From Parabacteroides sp. PF5-9 (GTDB lineage Bacteria; Bacteroidota; Bacteroidia; Bacteroidales; Tannerellaceae), in assembly GCF_029893105.1 (NCBI RefSeq), contig NZ_JARXWG010000005.1, positions 62,001 through 126,000 of the forward strand: 64,000 nt of DNA, written 5' to 3'. The stretch's first letter is position 1, and the number at the start of each line of letters is the position of its first letter. Shown here piece after piece: positions 26,531-35,835 of the stretch. The notes beneath the pieces were generated by a model that did no database searches, had not been told where the DNA came from, and saw only the letters and a program-made list of their open reading frames with translations. A program made the translations under genes and the position numbers.

Positions 26531-26559
26531 AGGGTATGGAAAATTCCATGCCCTTTTTT
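26531..26559 (+). terminator. Terminator after lytTR regulator
   Basis: AGGGTATGGA pairs with TCCATGCCCT (one G-T wobble) around a four-base loop, followed by a T-run to 26559. Confidence 0.85.
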
Positions 26560-26674
26560 CTGCATTCCACTTTACCGATTCTGAACTCCATGGTTATTGG
26601 CTTTTGGTATTACTCCATTCATCGTTCTTTTGCTAAGAAATAAAGTGAGTATAAACTAAATAAATGTAGAAATC

Positions 26675-27592
26675 ATGAAGTTAACATCATTGTTCTTTGT
26701 AGTATTGGGAACTCTTCTATGTCTGGAAGGGAAAGCACAACAATTATCATTCAAAACCGAATATCTCGGAAATTCAGGTTATTATTTTCTACCACCGGGT
26801 GAAAAGCCAAGAGAACGGATTGGCGATGCCAAAGGCTCCGCCGTTGTCTATCAAGGAGCATTCAACATGCCTCTATCCGTGAAACTGAATGAGAACAATC
26901 GTCCAACTGCATGGGGTATTGGTCTTGGCGGGTCGTACACTTCGTTGAACAACAAAAATTTCACGGATCACATGGTTTCCGAAATCATGAATTTACAAGT
27001 AGGACTTTACCACTTACGACCGTTAAACGACAAATGGTCGATGCGGGCAAGTGCGGGCGTGGCGGTACTCGCTCCTTCCGCAGACCTTTCTAAAATCAGG
27101 TTCAAGCACGTACTTGGAAGCGGAGGAATTATCTTCATCCGCCACCTGAAACCAAACCTGTCTATTGGAGGCGGTGTGGCTATCAATAGTTCATTGGGCT
27201 ATCCGATGATATTTCCTGCCGTGTATCTTAATTGGGAACTTGATGGGAAGTTCGATGTGAATGTAGAGCTGGTTGAAGGTTTAGACGTATCAGCAGGTTA
27301 TAGTTTCAACGATTGGTTTAAACTATCGTATGCTTTAGAAATGAACGGACAAGCAGCTTTGTTGGAAAAGGATGGCAAAGATGTCATATTCTCCCATCAA
27401 TACATCACTACAGGATTTCGTCCCGAAATAAAAATCAGTAACGTATTATCCATAACTGCTATGGCAGGACTAAACCTGTACCGCCCGGCTTCCTACAGCG
27501 ACAGAACTCTAAAAGGAGTCTTTGCAACGGATAACGACTATTATTTTCAAGCCTCACCCTATTTATCTGTCGGACTAACCGTAAATTTTTGA
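26675..27592 (+). CDS. Outer-membrane beta-barrel protein, DUF6268-like
   Basis: The 305-residue product has a signal peptide ending in LEGKAQ. Alternating strands with Gly and aromatic residues run through the whole body and it ends in a strand with a terminal Phe (LSVGLTVNF), the outer-membrane insertion signal. The pattern fits the DUF6268 group of Bacteroidetes barrels; that label is from memory. It lies between the LytTR pair and an acyltransferase gene, suggesting a regulated envelope cassette. Confidence 0.75.
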   Translation: MKLTSLFFVVLGTLLCLEGKAQQLSFKTEYLGNSGYYFLPPGEKPRERIGDAKGSAVVYQGAFNMPLSVKLNENNRPTAWGIGLGGSYTSLNNKNFTDHMVSEIMNLQVGLYHLRPLNDKWSMRASAGVAVLAPSADLSKIRFKHVLGSGGIIFIRHLKPNLSIGGGVAINSSLGYPMIFPAVYLNWELDGKFDVNVELVEGLDVSAGYSFNDWFKLSYALEMNGQAALLEKDGKDVIFSHQYITTGFRPEIKISNVLSITAMAGLNLYRPASYSDRTLKGVFATDNDYYFQASPYLSVGLTVNF

Positions 27593-27772
27593 CGAGCCGA
27601 CTTCTTAGGAATTATACTCATGAATGAATTATCAAAAGAGAGTCTTTTCTTCCTGTTGACTCAATTCTCACAAGTAGTATTTGTGCTTATAGTGGTTGTA
27701 ATCACTTCAATGCAATTATCAACAGAAGAAAAACCAGTGAGTAGCTATCACAATAATCTATATATCTTAAAA

Positions 27773-28642
27773 ATGAAACAAATATTACAAATCATTGCTT
27801 GCAAAGGTATTTATGGTATTGTCTATATCATAAGCTTACTGCCAATGACATTCTTATATGCAATAGCATCCGTCACATTTTTTCTCGCTTATCATATTGT
27901 CGGATATAGAAAAACAGTCGTAATCCAAAACATCTCACGTTCTTTTCCCGATATGAAATACGGAGAAATCCGCTGTGTAGTAAAGAAATTCTATACCTGC
28001 TTTACCGCCTACTTTGCCGAAATACTTAAAAGCATATCTGCTCCGGCAGAGGTTCTTGATAAGAAGATAACGTTTGAAAATTTGGAACTTATAAACAGGT
28101 ACATGGACACCGGACGGAATGTTATTGCTTGTCTGGGGCATTGTGGAAATTGGGAAATGCTGAACTTTATGCCCTATAAACTTCTCCACGATATATATGC
28201 CGTTTATAAACCTCTGCGATCTGGCATAATGAACAGATTGATGATTAAACTCCGGTCGCGGTTCGGTATGAAGCTGATACCCGACAAATCGGTTACACGT
28301 CATATTCTGACAAAGAAATCATCATCTGCTGTTTACTTATTTCTGGCCGATCAATGCCCTCGGATAAAAGAAGATAAATACAAATTTGAATTACTGAATC
28401 AGGAAACTTATATTTTTTCAGGTATGGAGAAACTGGCACGTATAAGTCGGTCGGCAGTCATCTACCTTCATATTACTCAGCTATCAAAAGGAAATTATAA
28501 AGTAACGTGTATTCCCATATGCTCCGATGCAGAGCCTACGAATGAAGGAGAAATAAGCCAAAAATATGTTGATTTACTGGCGGAAAATATCAAGGAAGAG
28601 CCATACGGCTGGTTATGGACACATAAAAGATGGAAAAGATAA
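27773..28642 (+). CDS. LpxL/HtrB-type lysophospholipid acyltransferase
   Basis: The ATG at 27773 gives 289 residues and a natural membrane-anchored start (MKQILQIIACKGIYGIVYIISLL). The frame extends back to 27620, but the extra 51 residues look unlike the family. The catalytic HX4E motif is GHCGNWE near residue 125, followed by a KPLRSG-like acceptor site and FLADQCPR. The family transfers acyl chains to lipid A precursors or to aryl polyene and ornithine lipids. It is 180 bases downstream of the outer-membrane gene. It ends with TKRW-like basic residues as family members do. Confidence 0.85.
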   Translation: MKQILQIIACKGIYGIVYIISLLPMTFLYAIASVTFFLAYHIVGYRKTVVIQNISRSFPDMKYGEIRCVVKKFYTCFTAYFAEILKSISAPAEVLDKKITFENLELINRYMDTGRNVIACLGHCGNWEMLNFMPYKLLHDIYAVYKPLRSGIMNRLMIKLRSRFGMKLIPDKSVTRHILTKKSSSAVYLFLADQCPRIKEDKYKFELLNQETYIFSGMEKLARISRSAVIYLHITQLSKGNYKVTCIPICSDAEPTNEGEISQKYVDLLAENIKEEPYGWLWTHKRWKR

Positions 28643-28709
28643 AACAATGATCTGACAATAATCTCAAAAAAATATAATTATGGACAGTTCTTAAAAATTA
28701 AAACGAAAG

Positions 28710-28723
28710 CCACTAAAAAATCA
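28710..28723 (+). promoter_or_regulatory. Recurrent leader motif CCACTAAAARATCA, copy 4
   Basis: CCACTAAAAAATCA, 74 bases before the RteC-like start. It matches the copies in element A at 2200, 5465 and 9969. Confidence 0.35.
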
Positions 28724-28796
28724 AGGATAGACTTAGCAATTGACTTATGATATCGTATGAACTTTCTTTTGATTACATCTTAAAAAACAATTGTAT

Positions 28797-29439
28797 ATGA
28801 AAGAATTATTCGACACGAAGTTATTCAGTCTATTGTCTGAAGCTTCAACAGTAACAAACCGTGAAATACAGAATGCCTATGGGCACTTTATGGAACAAAT
28901 AGAATCTATTGGTCAATTCGAAACTGATTTCTCGAAAATCTTTCGATTATTGACTTATTCTCGTATAGAGCTTAAAACATTACAAACACAAATTTTATAC
29001 GAGCAGGGAAAAAAATGCGCTCAAAAATCTCTATATCCAAAAAGCAATATGGTTCCTTGAATCTGAAATTGAGTTATTAAAACTCAAAATTCACTCCCCG
29101 CAATCACTTCAACAATCAATTGAGCAGACATTTAAATCTACTTTATCACTCATACCTAAATTTCCGAATCTGGGAATAATGGGCATGACAGAATTACTCA
29201 CTTCTATAGAATTGTTAGGCGGTATTGATGAAGCAGGTAAAAATCCTTCAAAAATAGCATTTGCCAATGTTTTTGAACAGAGTTTTGGATTCAGTTTCAA
29301 TGATATTTATGATTGCCAAAGAGAACTTTTCAAACGAAAGCCTTATAATCTGACTAAAACACTTGATGCCTTAAAAGCAGTCCTTGTCAAAGAATATAAT
29401 AAACGAAAAACTCAAAGAGATAAAGATGAAAAAAGATAA
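28797..29439 (+). pseudogene. RteC-like regulator interrupted by a frameshift
   Basis: The first frame runs from the ATG at 28797 to a stop at about 29060. A second frame continues through FLESEIELLKLKIHSP and NVFEQSFGFSFNDIYDCQ to a natural end at 29439. The two join if one A is removed from the run of seven at 29009-29015. The C-terminal LTKTLDALK region recalls RteC-family regulators, which control excision and transfer in CTnDOT elements; this identification is tentative. The change may be a mutation, a sequencing error in a homopolymer, or programmed slippage. Confidence 0.65.
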
Positions 29440-29476
29440 TTCTGTAATCAGCTGATATACTATTTCTTATGAATTC

Positions 29477-29514
29477 AAAATAGAGGGCCTATACCAGATA
29501 CCTCTATTTTTATT
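29477..29514 (+). terminator. Terminator after the RteC-like gene
   Basis: AAAATAGAGG pairs perfectly with CCTCTATTTT across a 14-base loop, then TATT. Clear Rho-independent form. Confidence 0.85.
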
Positions 29515-29589
29515 ACCTCATTCTACCGAGCTTTGCCATACCAATGCATTGGAATTAATTGAGTTATTAATTTCAAAACAAGTAAAATC

Positions 29590-29922
29590 ATGTATATCAA
29601 TAACGAAGATTTTGAAAAATGGATGCAGAAGCTATCCAAGAAATTGAATGAAATCGGTCAAGGCTTAAAATCACTGATTAACACAAGCGAAGTATTCAGC
29701 GAAGAGGAAAAACTGTTGGATAACCAAGACTTGGCATTTCTCCTGAAAGTATCGTATAGAACGCTCCAACGGTATAGGACAAGTAAGAAATTACCCTATT
29801 TCATGATCGCTCACAAAACCTACTACCGCACTTCCGATGTACGGGAATTTGTCCGTAGCCACATGGATTTCCATACTTGGCAGGAATTTGAGAAACAGAC
29901 GGATTCCAGCAAAAGTACCTAA
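29590..29922 (+). CDS. Helix-turn-helix excisionase-like protein 3
   Basis: The 110-residue protein has a helical N-terminal half and the MerR/excisionase-type HTH with DNQDLAFLLKVSYRTLQRYR and a YYRTSDVREFV wing. It is the same family as 21026-21304 and 21311-21607 but in element B. In its own element it sits between a regulator remnant and the mobilization genes. It may act as a recombination directionality factor or transcription regulator. Confidence 0.8.
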   Translation: MYINNEDFEKWMQKLSKKLNEIGQGLKSLINTSEVFSEEEKLLDNQDLAFLLKVSYRTLQRYRTSKKLPYFMIAHKTYYRTSDVREFVRSHMDFHTWQEFEKQTDSSKST

Positions 29923-30048
29923 GTTTCACACAGAACTCTCTCCAACAAATATTTTTCTTTTCGAACGTCCCCTCACCAACCCCTGGGGGACTTTGAAAAG
30001 GAAAATATTTCATTTAAAATCTGAATCTTGGATATTTCATTGATGAGT

Positions 30049-31329
30049 TTATATCTGCCTACCCGGTTTTCGTCTTTTTGCTTTCCGCTGCCGTTGCTTT
30101 TCTTCATATTCTTTCTCTTTAGCAAAAGCGATGTCTTCATAATTATCACCCTGCGGCTCTATATCGAAGATACCGAACAGACTTGAAGCAGCATCCATAA
30201 CACCAGACATATTTAGGGATTGAGAAGATGACTTTTCCACTTGAGATTTGTGATTGACTTGTTGTTCCGGTCTTTCTTCTTTCACTGGAGAGTCTTTGAA
30301 TAAATCCTGAAACTGATTGGCAGAAAACTCTTTCCCTAAGCGCGAACCGTTAAGAATAGCCTGATTCTTGTAGTCGATAAATGTAACTCCATAAATGCGT
30401 CCTTGTTCGTTTTGTCGGAAAATGGCACCGATATTTTTCTCTTTCAACAGCAACTTAAAATCATCTATATTATTAGCATCTTTCATCGCTTTGGCAATTA
30501 TCGGACGAAGGCTTTCCCTTACCCTATTTTTCTCGATAGCTGATTTGGAGTGCTCAAAATGCTTTTGCATTGCATCATAGCCGACCAATTTACCAAACTT
30601 GGAGGATTTAACCGGCACACCGATTTTATCTCCTTTGTCATCTATTACAGAATAAATCAATCCCTGATAGGGCTTGCCTTTATATTCGCCTTTTACTTCT
30701 TCCACCGTTATATTGAACTGCTCCAATAGTGTCCGGTATTCTCCGAATGACTGAAAATAGAAATGGCTCATTACCGATTTAGCGATATTACCCATCTGAT
30801 GTTTTATATCTCCCGCTTTATAGTCTATCTTCTTTGTCGGGGTATCACTTTCACGCTGTCCTTTCCTTAGCGGAATAAGATTAAACTCTTGTTCCAGTTC
30901 CTTGCATATTTTCATGGAACGGGCAACTTCATAGCTATCGTTTATCTTCTTGCCGGTTTCATCAATCCGTAAGGAAACGATATGTGCGTGTGTACGATCT
31001 ATATCTGAATGTTTAAAAACAATATAAGGTTGATTCCCATACCCAAGTTTCTCCATATAACTTTGAGCAAGTTCTGATAGTTGCTCATCCGATAGTTTAT
31101 CTTTCGGGTCAGGATTGAGTGAAGCATGGAATACGACCTTTTCAGTTCTGTTGTTTATCGCCAGATAAGGATAGAACGAATCCATACAATCATGAATAGA
31201 GAATTTTCCGTCAGGAGAGTTAAACATCTTCTGGCTGTATAATACATCTGCCTGATTGTCTTTCACCTTGATTTTGTTATAGGCTAATACCCCGAAAACG
31301 GATTTACCCGAACTTATTTTGGCAAGCAT
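30049..31329 (-). CDS. MobB-like relaxase
   Basis: The 426-residue protein starts MLAKISSGKS and has a candidate catalytic Tyr at residue 17 (VLAYNK). The HUH-like metal site is HSDIDRTHAHIV (H107, H114, H116). These match the MobB/MobA relaxases (PF03432) of Bacteroides elements, which nick oriT and lead the strand into the recipient. The C-terminal third is Lys/Arg-rich (KQRQRKAKRRKPG). It overlaps the MobC-like gene by 16 bases. A VirD4-type coupling protein gene normally follows here; none is present. Confidence 0.88.
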   Translation of the reverse strand: MLAKISSGKSVFGVLAYNKIKVKDNQADVLYSQKMFNSPDGKFSIHDCMDSFYPYLAINNRTEKVVFHASLNPDPKDKLSDEQLSELAQSYMEKLGYGNQPYIVFKHSDIDRTHAHIVSLRIDETGKKINDSYEVARSMKICKELEQEFNLIPLRKGQRESDTPTKKIDYKAGDIKHQMGNIAKSVMSHFYFQSFGEYRTLLEQFNITVEEVKGEYKGKPYQGLIYSVIDDKGDKIGVPVKSSKFGKLVGYDAMQKHFEHSKSAIEKNRVRESLRPIIAKAMKDANNIDDFKLLLKEKNIGAIFRQNEQGRIYGVTFIDYKNQAILNGSRLGKEFSANQFQDLFKDSPVKEERPEQQVNHKSQVEKSSSQSLNMSGVMDAASSLFGIFDIEPQGDNYEDIAFAKEKEYEEKQRQRKAKRRKPGRQI

Positions 31330-31760
31330 CTTTCCCGGATTTGAGTGTATAAATCTTCTATCTGGCTTTTTAACAGGATAAAATCTAGTGTTGTTTTCTC
31401 GATAATTCTCATCATTGAACGGGCTTTTTCTTCCCCTAAATTCCGAATCAAGACTTGAAAGGCTTGGTTATAATTGCTCTTTATCGCCCGAAACTGCGCA
31501 AAGAATTGGGACAACAACATTGCAAAATCCATTGTCGGTTTATTTATCGAAACGATTTTTACCGGATTATTCAGGATACAATCCAGTATAAACTGGGACT
31601 TACTTTTATGTCCCGACTTACAGAACAAGGATAGAAACCGTTCGTTATCTTTGTTATTCAGGCGTATCATAGGGCGGTAAGTCTGCTTATCTGCTTTAGG
31701 TTTACGCCCTCTTTTCTTTTTGAGCCGTCCTGCTCCATTATTAACATGTTCCATGTTCAT
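31314..31760 (-). CDS. MobC-like relaxosome accessory protein
   Basis: The 148-residue protein has a basic start (KKKRGRKPKADKQ), a ribbon-helix-helix-like segment (YRPMIRLNNKDNERFLSLF) and a helical remainder. This is the pattern of Bacteroides MobA/MobC accessory proteins that bind oriT and recruit the relaxase. Start at 31760 or the second Met at 31754. Its 5' end faces the hairpin-rich candidate oriT, as expected. Confidence 0.8.
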   Translation of the reverse strand: MNMEHVNNGAGRLKKKRGRKPKADKQTYRPMIRLNNKDNERFLSLFCKSGHKSKSQFILDCILNNPVKIVSINKPTMDFAMLLSQFFAQFRAIKSNYNQAFQVLIRNLGEEKARSMMRIIEKTTLDFILLKSQIEDLYTQIRERCLPK

Positions 31761-31799
31761 TAATCTTGAATTTATTCTTTAAAAGGTTCGACTTGGGAG

Positions 31800-31926
31800 A
31801 ACCGCCCCCAACTTGCGAGTTTGGGCAAGAAATGTTTTTGGAGGAAGAAAATGGAATTTTTCGCTGACAAAAACACTTCTTGCTATTGTCTGACGACAAT
31901 AAAATCCGCCGGCATTGGCGGACATT
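31800..31926. other. Candidate oriT
   Basis: The gap between the divergent MobC-like and DUF3408 genes holds four inverted repeats: CCCAAC/GTTTGGG at 31807-31825; a 16-bp near-perfect pair (31825-31840 and 31868-31883, one mismatch); TATTGTC/GACAATA at 31884-31901; TCCGCC/GGCGGA at 31905-31922. Position and structure fit an origin of transfer recognised by the adjacent relaxase. The nick site is not identifiable. From 31927 to 32300 there is an untranslated stretch without further clear structure. Confidence 0.5.
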
Positions 31927-32300
31927 AATAGGAGCCGGAACGGTTATTCATTTATCGGGAGTTTTAAATCATAGATAACTCCCGGCTTTTCATTCCCGCC
32001 CAACAAAGATAGGGGATGAACTTCGCTTATACACAACAGAATAAGCGGACAGAAACGGTCAGTCAGTGCCACTTATACTTGATTCCAAAATCAGCTTTCT
32101 TTTATCGTTTTCTTTGTGGCATGAAAGCAAAAATGCAAGTCAGGATACAAGAAAAATTGTCTGTTTGCCTATTTGGCGATCAGTATGCAGATAGACAGAT
32201 GTGCGAATGTTCAAGTAATCAGAAACAGATACCTGAATAGCTGATTAAATGAATAAAAGAAGAATTGTATAAATGTGGGTAATCATAAAATCATTCATAT

Positions 32301-32759
32301 ATGGAAGAAGATAATCAAGTAAACAAAAAAGCAGGTGTGAAGATAGACACAAGTGCATTTATCCGTCAAGTCGCGGTTGCAGGCAGCACTGAAGAAATGC
32401 CTAAATCGACACAGGCAGAAAATCAGTTGGAAGTTGCCGGATACAAAACGAACACAGAACCGGAAATCTCCATTGAAGAAAAAACAAAAGAACCGCCCAA
32501 AAAGAAGCGGGGACAATCGGTAGATTATGAATCGGTATTTCTTTCCCGTAATGAACTTCGTAATCGGCAGGGATTGTATATCGACAAAGACAACTACGAA
32601 GTTCTTCAAACCCTTGTCCGCTCAATACGCAATGAACGGATTAGCGTCAGCGGATTGGTTGATAACATCATCAGCCATCATATCGAACTCTATGAAGATG
32701 AAATCAATCGTATCTACGAAGAGAACATCAAAAGGCCCATAAAAAGGAGCGGTAAGTAA
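32301..32759 (+). CDS. DUF3408-family protein, second set
   Basis: The 152-residue product has a disordered N-terminal half with KEPPKKKRGQS and a conserved C-terminal block with LYIDKDNYEVLQTLVRSI and SGLVDNIISHHIELY, homologous to 921-1391. Here it precedes the ParA gene instead of following it, so this tra set has a different gene order. The ParA gene starts 38 bases later. Confidence 0.8.
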   Translation: MEEDNQVNKKAGVKIDTSAFIRQVAVAGSTEEMPKSTQAENQLEVAGYKTNTEPEISIEEKTKEPPKKKRGQSVDYESVFLSRNELRNRQGLYIDKDNYEVLQTLVRSIRNERISVSGLVDNIISHHIELYEDEINRIYEENIKRPIKRSGK

Positions 32760-32797
32760 TTCATTTCAGAAACAGTATAAACTAAAAAAAGAGCATC

Positions 32798-33583
32798 ATG
32801 AGCAATTCAGAGAATCAAAAGCAAACAAGACCTGTGTATCTATCTTTCTGTACACAAAAAGGAGGAGCAGGCAAATCCGTCTTCACAACTTTAGTAGCCA
32901 GTTATCTGTATTATTTGAAAAACTATAATGTGGCTGTTATTGATTGCGACTTCCCACAATGGAGCATCCAGAAGATGCGGAGGCGGGAAGCGGAACAATT
33001 ACAAACTAATGCTTTTTATCAAAGGAAAGCGGAAACCCTGTTCACGAAATTAGGTAAACCGACTTATCCTATCGTTCCGACCGAACCGGAACAAGCTCTG
33101 ACAAGAGCAAAGGATTTTTTGGAAAACGAATCCGAAAAATACGATGTAGTATTATTCGACTTGCCGGGAACAGTAAACAATGAAAATGTAGTTGAGATAT
33201 TCTTTCAGATGGATTACCTGTTTGTTCCGATAACCACTTCTCGGATTAATATGGAAAGTACCCTACCATTTATCATTTCTATTAACGAGATGATAACCAT
33301 GAATCCGCAAGTTAGATTGAAGGGTATCTATCCGTTCTGGAACAGAGTAACGAATCGGGAAAGAAAAGAACTATTCAATTATTACGAAGAAGCTATTTTA
33401 GGATTAGGTATTTCCATTATGGAGAACCGCATCCCGCAAAGTGTCCGTTATGACAGAGAACAATCCATTGAGGGGAATGACTATCTGTTCCTCTCTACAA
33501 TATTCCCTCCTGATAAACCATTACTAAATGGCAGCAATTTGGATTTACTGATTGAGGAAATTATCAGAATAATCAATCTGTAA
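32798..33583 (+). CDS. ParA-family ATPase, second TraA-like copy
   Basis: The 261-residue protein has the deviant Walker A KGGAGKS at residues 21-27 and a Walker B-like VVLFDLPGTVNNENV. It is clearly homologous to the protein at 161-913 but diverged, so the two belong to different elements. It is followed by its TraD-like gene 2 bases later. A function in element maintenance or transfer regulation is inferred. Confidence 0.88.
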   Translation: MSNSENQKQTRPVYLSFCTQKGGAGKSVFTTLVASYLYYLKNYNVAVIDCDFPQWSIQKMRRREAEQLQTNAFYQRKAETLFTKLGKPTYPIVPTEPEQALTRAKDFLENESEKYDVVLFDLPGTVNNENVVEIFFQMDYLFVPITTSRINMESTLPFIISINEMITMNPQVRLKGIYPFWNRVTNRERKELFNYYEEAILGLGISIMENRIPQSVRYDREQSIEGNDYLFLSTIFPPDKPLLNGSNLDLLIEEIIRIINL

Positions 33584-33585
33584 AT

Positions 33586-34275
33586 ATGGAAGCGGAAAAG
33601 ATTAAAGCAATTCTATTGGCGACGGCATGTTTCTTTATGGCATGCCTGAACCTTTGGAATATCTTTAAAGATTGGTTTGATAAGAAGTGTCAATCAAGGC
33701 AGGAGGGTAATGACAAGAAGAAACGCTTGTCAACCAAAGAAGCGATACCGGATATTATCGGAAAAACGAAGTTTAAACTGAACTCAGATAATATCCCTAA
33801 GCAGACACAACCGGAACCAATAGAACCCGAAAACCCATTGAAAAAGGAAATCGCCGAATTGAAGGAACTGGTATTACAACAATCCAAGATGATAGAAGAG
33901 AATAAACCTTTTATGTCTGTCCCGTTGGAGAAAAAAGAACCTTCCGATATTGATCCGGACACGATAGATGAGGAAACGATTCCGGTTCTGACGGAAAAGG
34001 GACGGTCGCAATTCAGCACAGGAACAACACTTGATGAATTTGAATTGGTGGTCAAAACACTAAAAGGCAAACCAATCACAAAAGAAGAAGAAACGCGAGT
34101 CGAACAGATCATTCCCAAAATTGAAGGTACTGATATTTACAACCAATTTACCAAACAGATTCATGGTGCTGAGGAACGGGCAATGACGATCCTGAATAGG
34201 ATTGAGGATAACAAACAAGCTATGTCTAGCAATGAAGCTGACAATTTTGATTACAGGAAATTTGTTAGAGAATAA
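33586..34275 (+). CDS. TraD-like protein, second set
   Basis: The 229-residue protein has one membrane segment (about residues 8-27), the IIGKTKFKL motif near residue 60, an acidic/Gln-rich middle with a helical coiled-coil stretch, and a C-terminal domain with YNQFTKQIHGAEERAMTIL. It matches the TraD-like protein at 1395-2135. It is the last recognisable tra gene here: no TraE follows, and the sequence turns into the AT-rich cassette after about 34,300. Confidence 0.75.
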   Translation: MEAEKIKAILLATACFFMACLNLWNIFKDWFDKKCQSRQEGNDKKKRLSTKEAIPDIIGKTKFKLNSDNIPKQTQPEPIEPENPLKKEIAELKELVLQQSKMIEENKPFMSVPLEKKEPSDIDPDTIDEETIPVLTEKGRSQFSTGTTLDEFELVVKTLKGKPITKEEETRVEQIIPKIEGTDIYNQFTKQIHGAEERAMTILNRIEDNKQAMSSNEADNFDYRKFVRE

Positions 34276-34474
34276 AAAAATGGGAATACTGGATAAAAAA
34301 ATCAATGAATATCAGTTCTTTCTTTTAATTTCTATGGGGTGGTTGTGGAATATCCATATCTCATCTCGAACCTTACAGGGCGGGTGGGATACAAGCAAAT
34401 ACCGTTTATTCAGATTAAAGAGAAGATCCTGTATGAAGAGTCGGAGCTTTAAAAATGGTTATAAAGCTCGATTT

Positions 34475-34505
34475 ATTCTGGTAAGTAGGAATGACTTACC
34501 AGAAT
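34475..34505. terminator. Strong hairpin before the methyltransferase cassette
   Basis: A 12-bp perfect stem (ATTCTGGTAAGT with its complement, 34475-34486 and 34494-34505) with a 7-base loop and a short T-run. A smaller stem (GAGCTTTA/TAAAGCTC) lies at 34444-34469. They probably isolate the downstream operon from the tra transcript. Confidence 0.65.
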
Positions 34506-34533
34506 TTCATGTGCTCAAATCAATTTATATAAT

Positions 34534-34541
34534 TATATTTG
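34534..34541 (+). promoter_or_regulatory. -7 box for the methyltransferase operon
   Basis: TATATTTG fits TAnnTTTG and lies 20 bases before the ATG at 34561. No clear -33 TTTG box is seen. Confidence 0.5.
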
Positions 34542-34560
34542 CATTTAAATATAGAAGAGT

Positions 34561-35835
34561 ATGATAGTAACGATGAATGATATACATCTTATAGACTTCA
34601 ACGCTATTCCGATTGATAATTTTTGGAATATAGGAGAAGAAAAAGAAAATAAAATGCATCGGATACATGCTTACCCTGCAAAATTTCCTGCTTTCATAAC
34701 AACTAAAGCACTTCAATATGTAAACGAACGAGGAGGGAGTATAGAGGTAATTGCAGATGTCTTTTGCGGCTGTGGAACAACGGCTTACGAGGCTACTCGT
34801 AATCAAAAAAACTTCTGGGGCTGTGATATTAATCCTGTAGCAACGCTAATCGCCAGAACAAAAAGTCGAAATTACGACCAACGAATTTTAGATATTTATT
34901 ATCAAAAAATACTAGATAGATTCAGTAAATTAAATGTTACCAACATAGGGGCTGTTAATGACCGGATTAAGTATTGGTTTAAAGACGAGCAAATTTCAGA
35001 TTTATTAAAATTGAAATCTGCAATTTATTATAGCGTTAGACGAATAGAATATAGAGATTTTTTCCTATGTGCTTTTTCAAACATTCTTAAACCAACATCT
35101 ATATGGTTAACGAAATCAATTAAACCGACCATTGATAAAGCTAAAAACCCTGCGAATGTTTTGACATCATTTTCCTCGCAATATTCTTTAATGAGAAAAG
35201 CTAATATGGAAAATTTAGTAGATAAATCATTAAATATAAATATTGAAAACATTAATTTTTTAGAGAAAGAGATTCATCATCCTTTTGCAGACTTGATTGT
35301 TACTAGCCCCCCGTATGTTACATCATATGAATATGCAGATTTGCATCAGTTGTCAACTCTTTGGTTAGGGTATACTGATGATTTTCGATCATTTAGGGAT
35401 GGAACGATAGGTAGTCTTTATCATAATTCAAATTTTGAAGAAGATAGTAAATTATTAAATACAACTGCGACAAAAGTTGTTTCTCAACTATACAAAGTGG
35501 ATAAAGGAAAAGCCAAGTCTGCTGCAAAATACTATGTAGACATGCAAAAATGTATACAAAAGACGTTTGATTTGTTAAATATGAATGGATATGCGCTTTT
35601 TGTCATAGGTGATACGGAATATAAATCTGTTCGTATAGATAATGCAAAACACCTTGTTGAAAGTATGATAAATTACGGATATACAGAAATTGAAGTAACA
35701 AGGAGGAAAATATCAAACAAAATATTATCTCCATATAGAGATGAGAATGGAAAATTTACTTCAAATTCAAATAGTAGAAAAGTATATGCCGAAGAGTTTA
35801 TTGTAATAGGAAAAAAGGGGAATAGTTATGCCTAA
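34561..35835 (+). CDS. DNA methyltransferase (N4-cytosine/N6-adenine type)
   Basis: The 424-residue protein has a HRIHAYPAKF motif at residues 33-42, the SAM-binding motif DVFCGCGTT at 66-74 and the catalytic TSPPY at 248-252. Motif I precedes motif IV with about 175 residues between, leaving room for a target-recognition part. The TSPPY form is most typical of amino-methylases acting on cytosine N4, but adenine N6 is possible. It is the first gene of a three-gene operon and overlaps the GHKL gene by 8 bases. No restriction nuclease lies beside it, so it may mark self DNA for the downstream sensor pair. Confidence 0.88.
   Translation: MIVTMNDIHLIDFNAIPIDNFWNIGEEKENKMHRIHAYPAKFPAFITTKALQYVNERGGSIEVIADVFCGCGTTAYEATRNQKNFWGCDINPVATLIARTKSRNYDQRILDIYYQKILDRFSKLNVTNIGAVNDRIKYWFKDEQISDLLKLKSAIYYSVRRIEYRDFFLCAFSNILKPTSIWLTKSIKPTIDKAKNPANVLTSFSSQYSLMRKANMENLVDKSLNINIENINFLEKEIHHPFADLIVTSPPYVTSYEYADLHQLSTLWLGYTDDFRSFRDGTIGSLYHNSNFEEDSKLLNTTATKVVSQLYKVDKGKAKSAAKYYVDMQKCIQKTFDLLNMNGYALFVIGDTEYKSVRIDNAKHLVESMINYGYTEIEVTRRKISNKILSPYRDENGKFTSNSNSRKVYAEEFIVIGKKGNSYA

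Noticed and set aside
32016-32240. 74-residue open frame in the leader before the second DUF3408 gene
   Set aside because: No ribosome site, odd Cys-rich composition, lies in an otherwise regulatory region, and no likeness to other genes.
34280-34564. Open frame of about 95 residues between the TraD-like gene and the methyltransferase
   Set aside because: It runs through two terminator-like hairpins and the methylase promoter and has a basic, low-complexity sequence. It may contain the broken start of a lost tra gene, but nothing identifies it.
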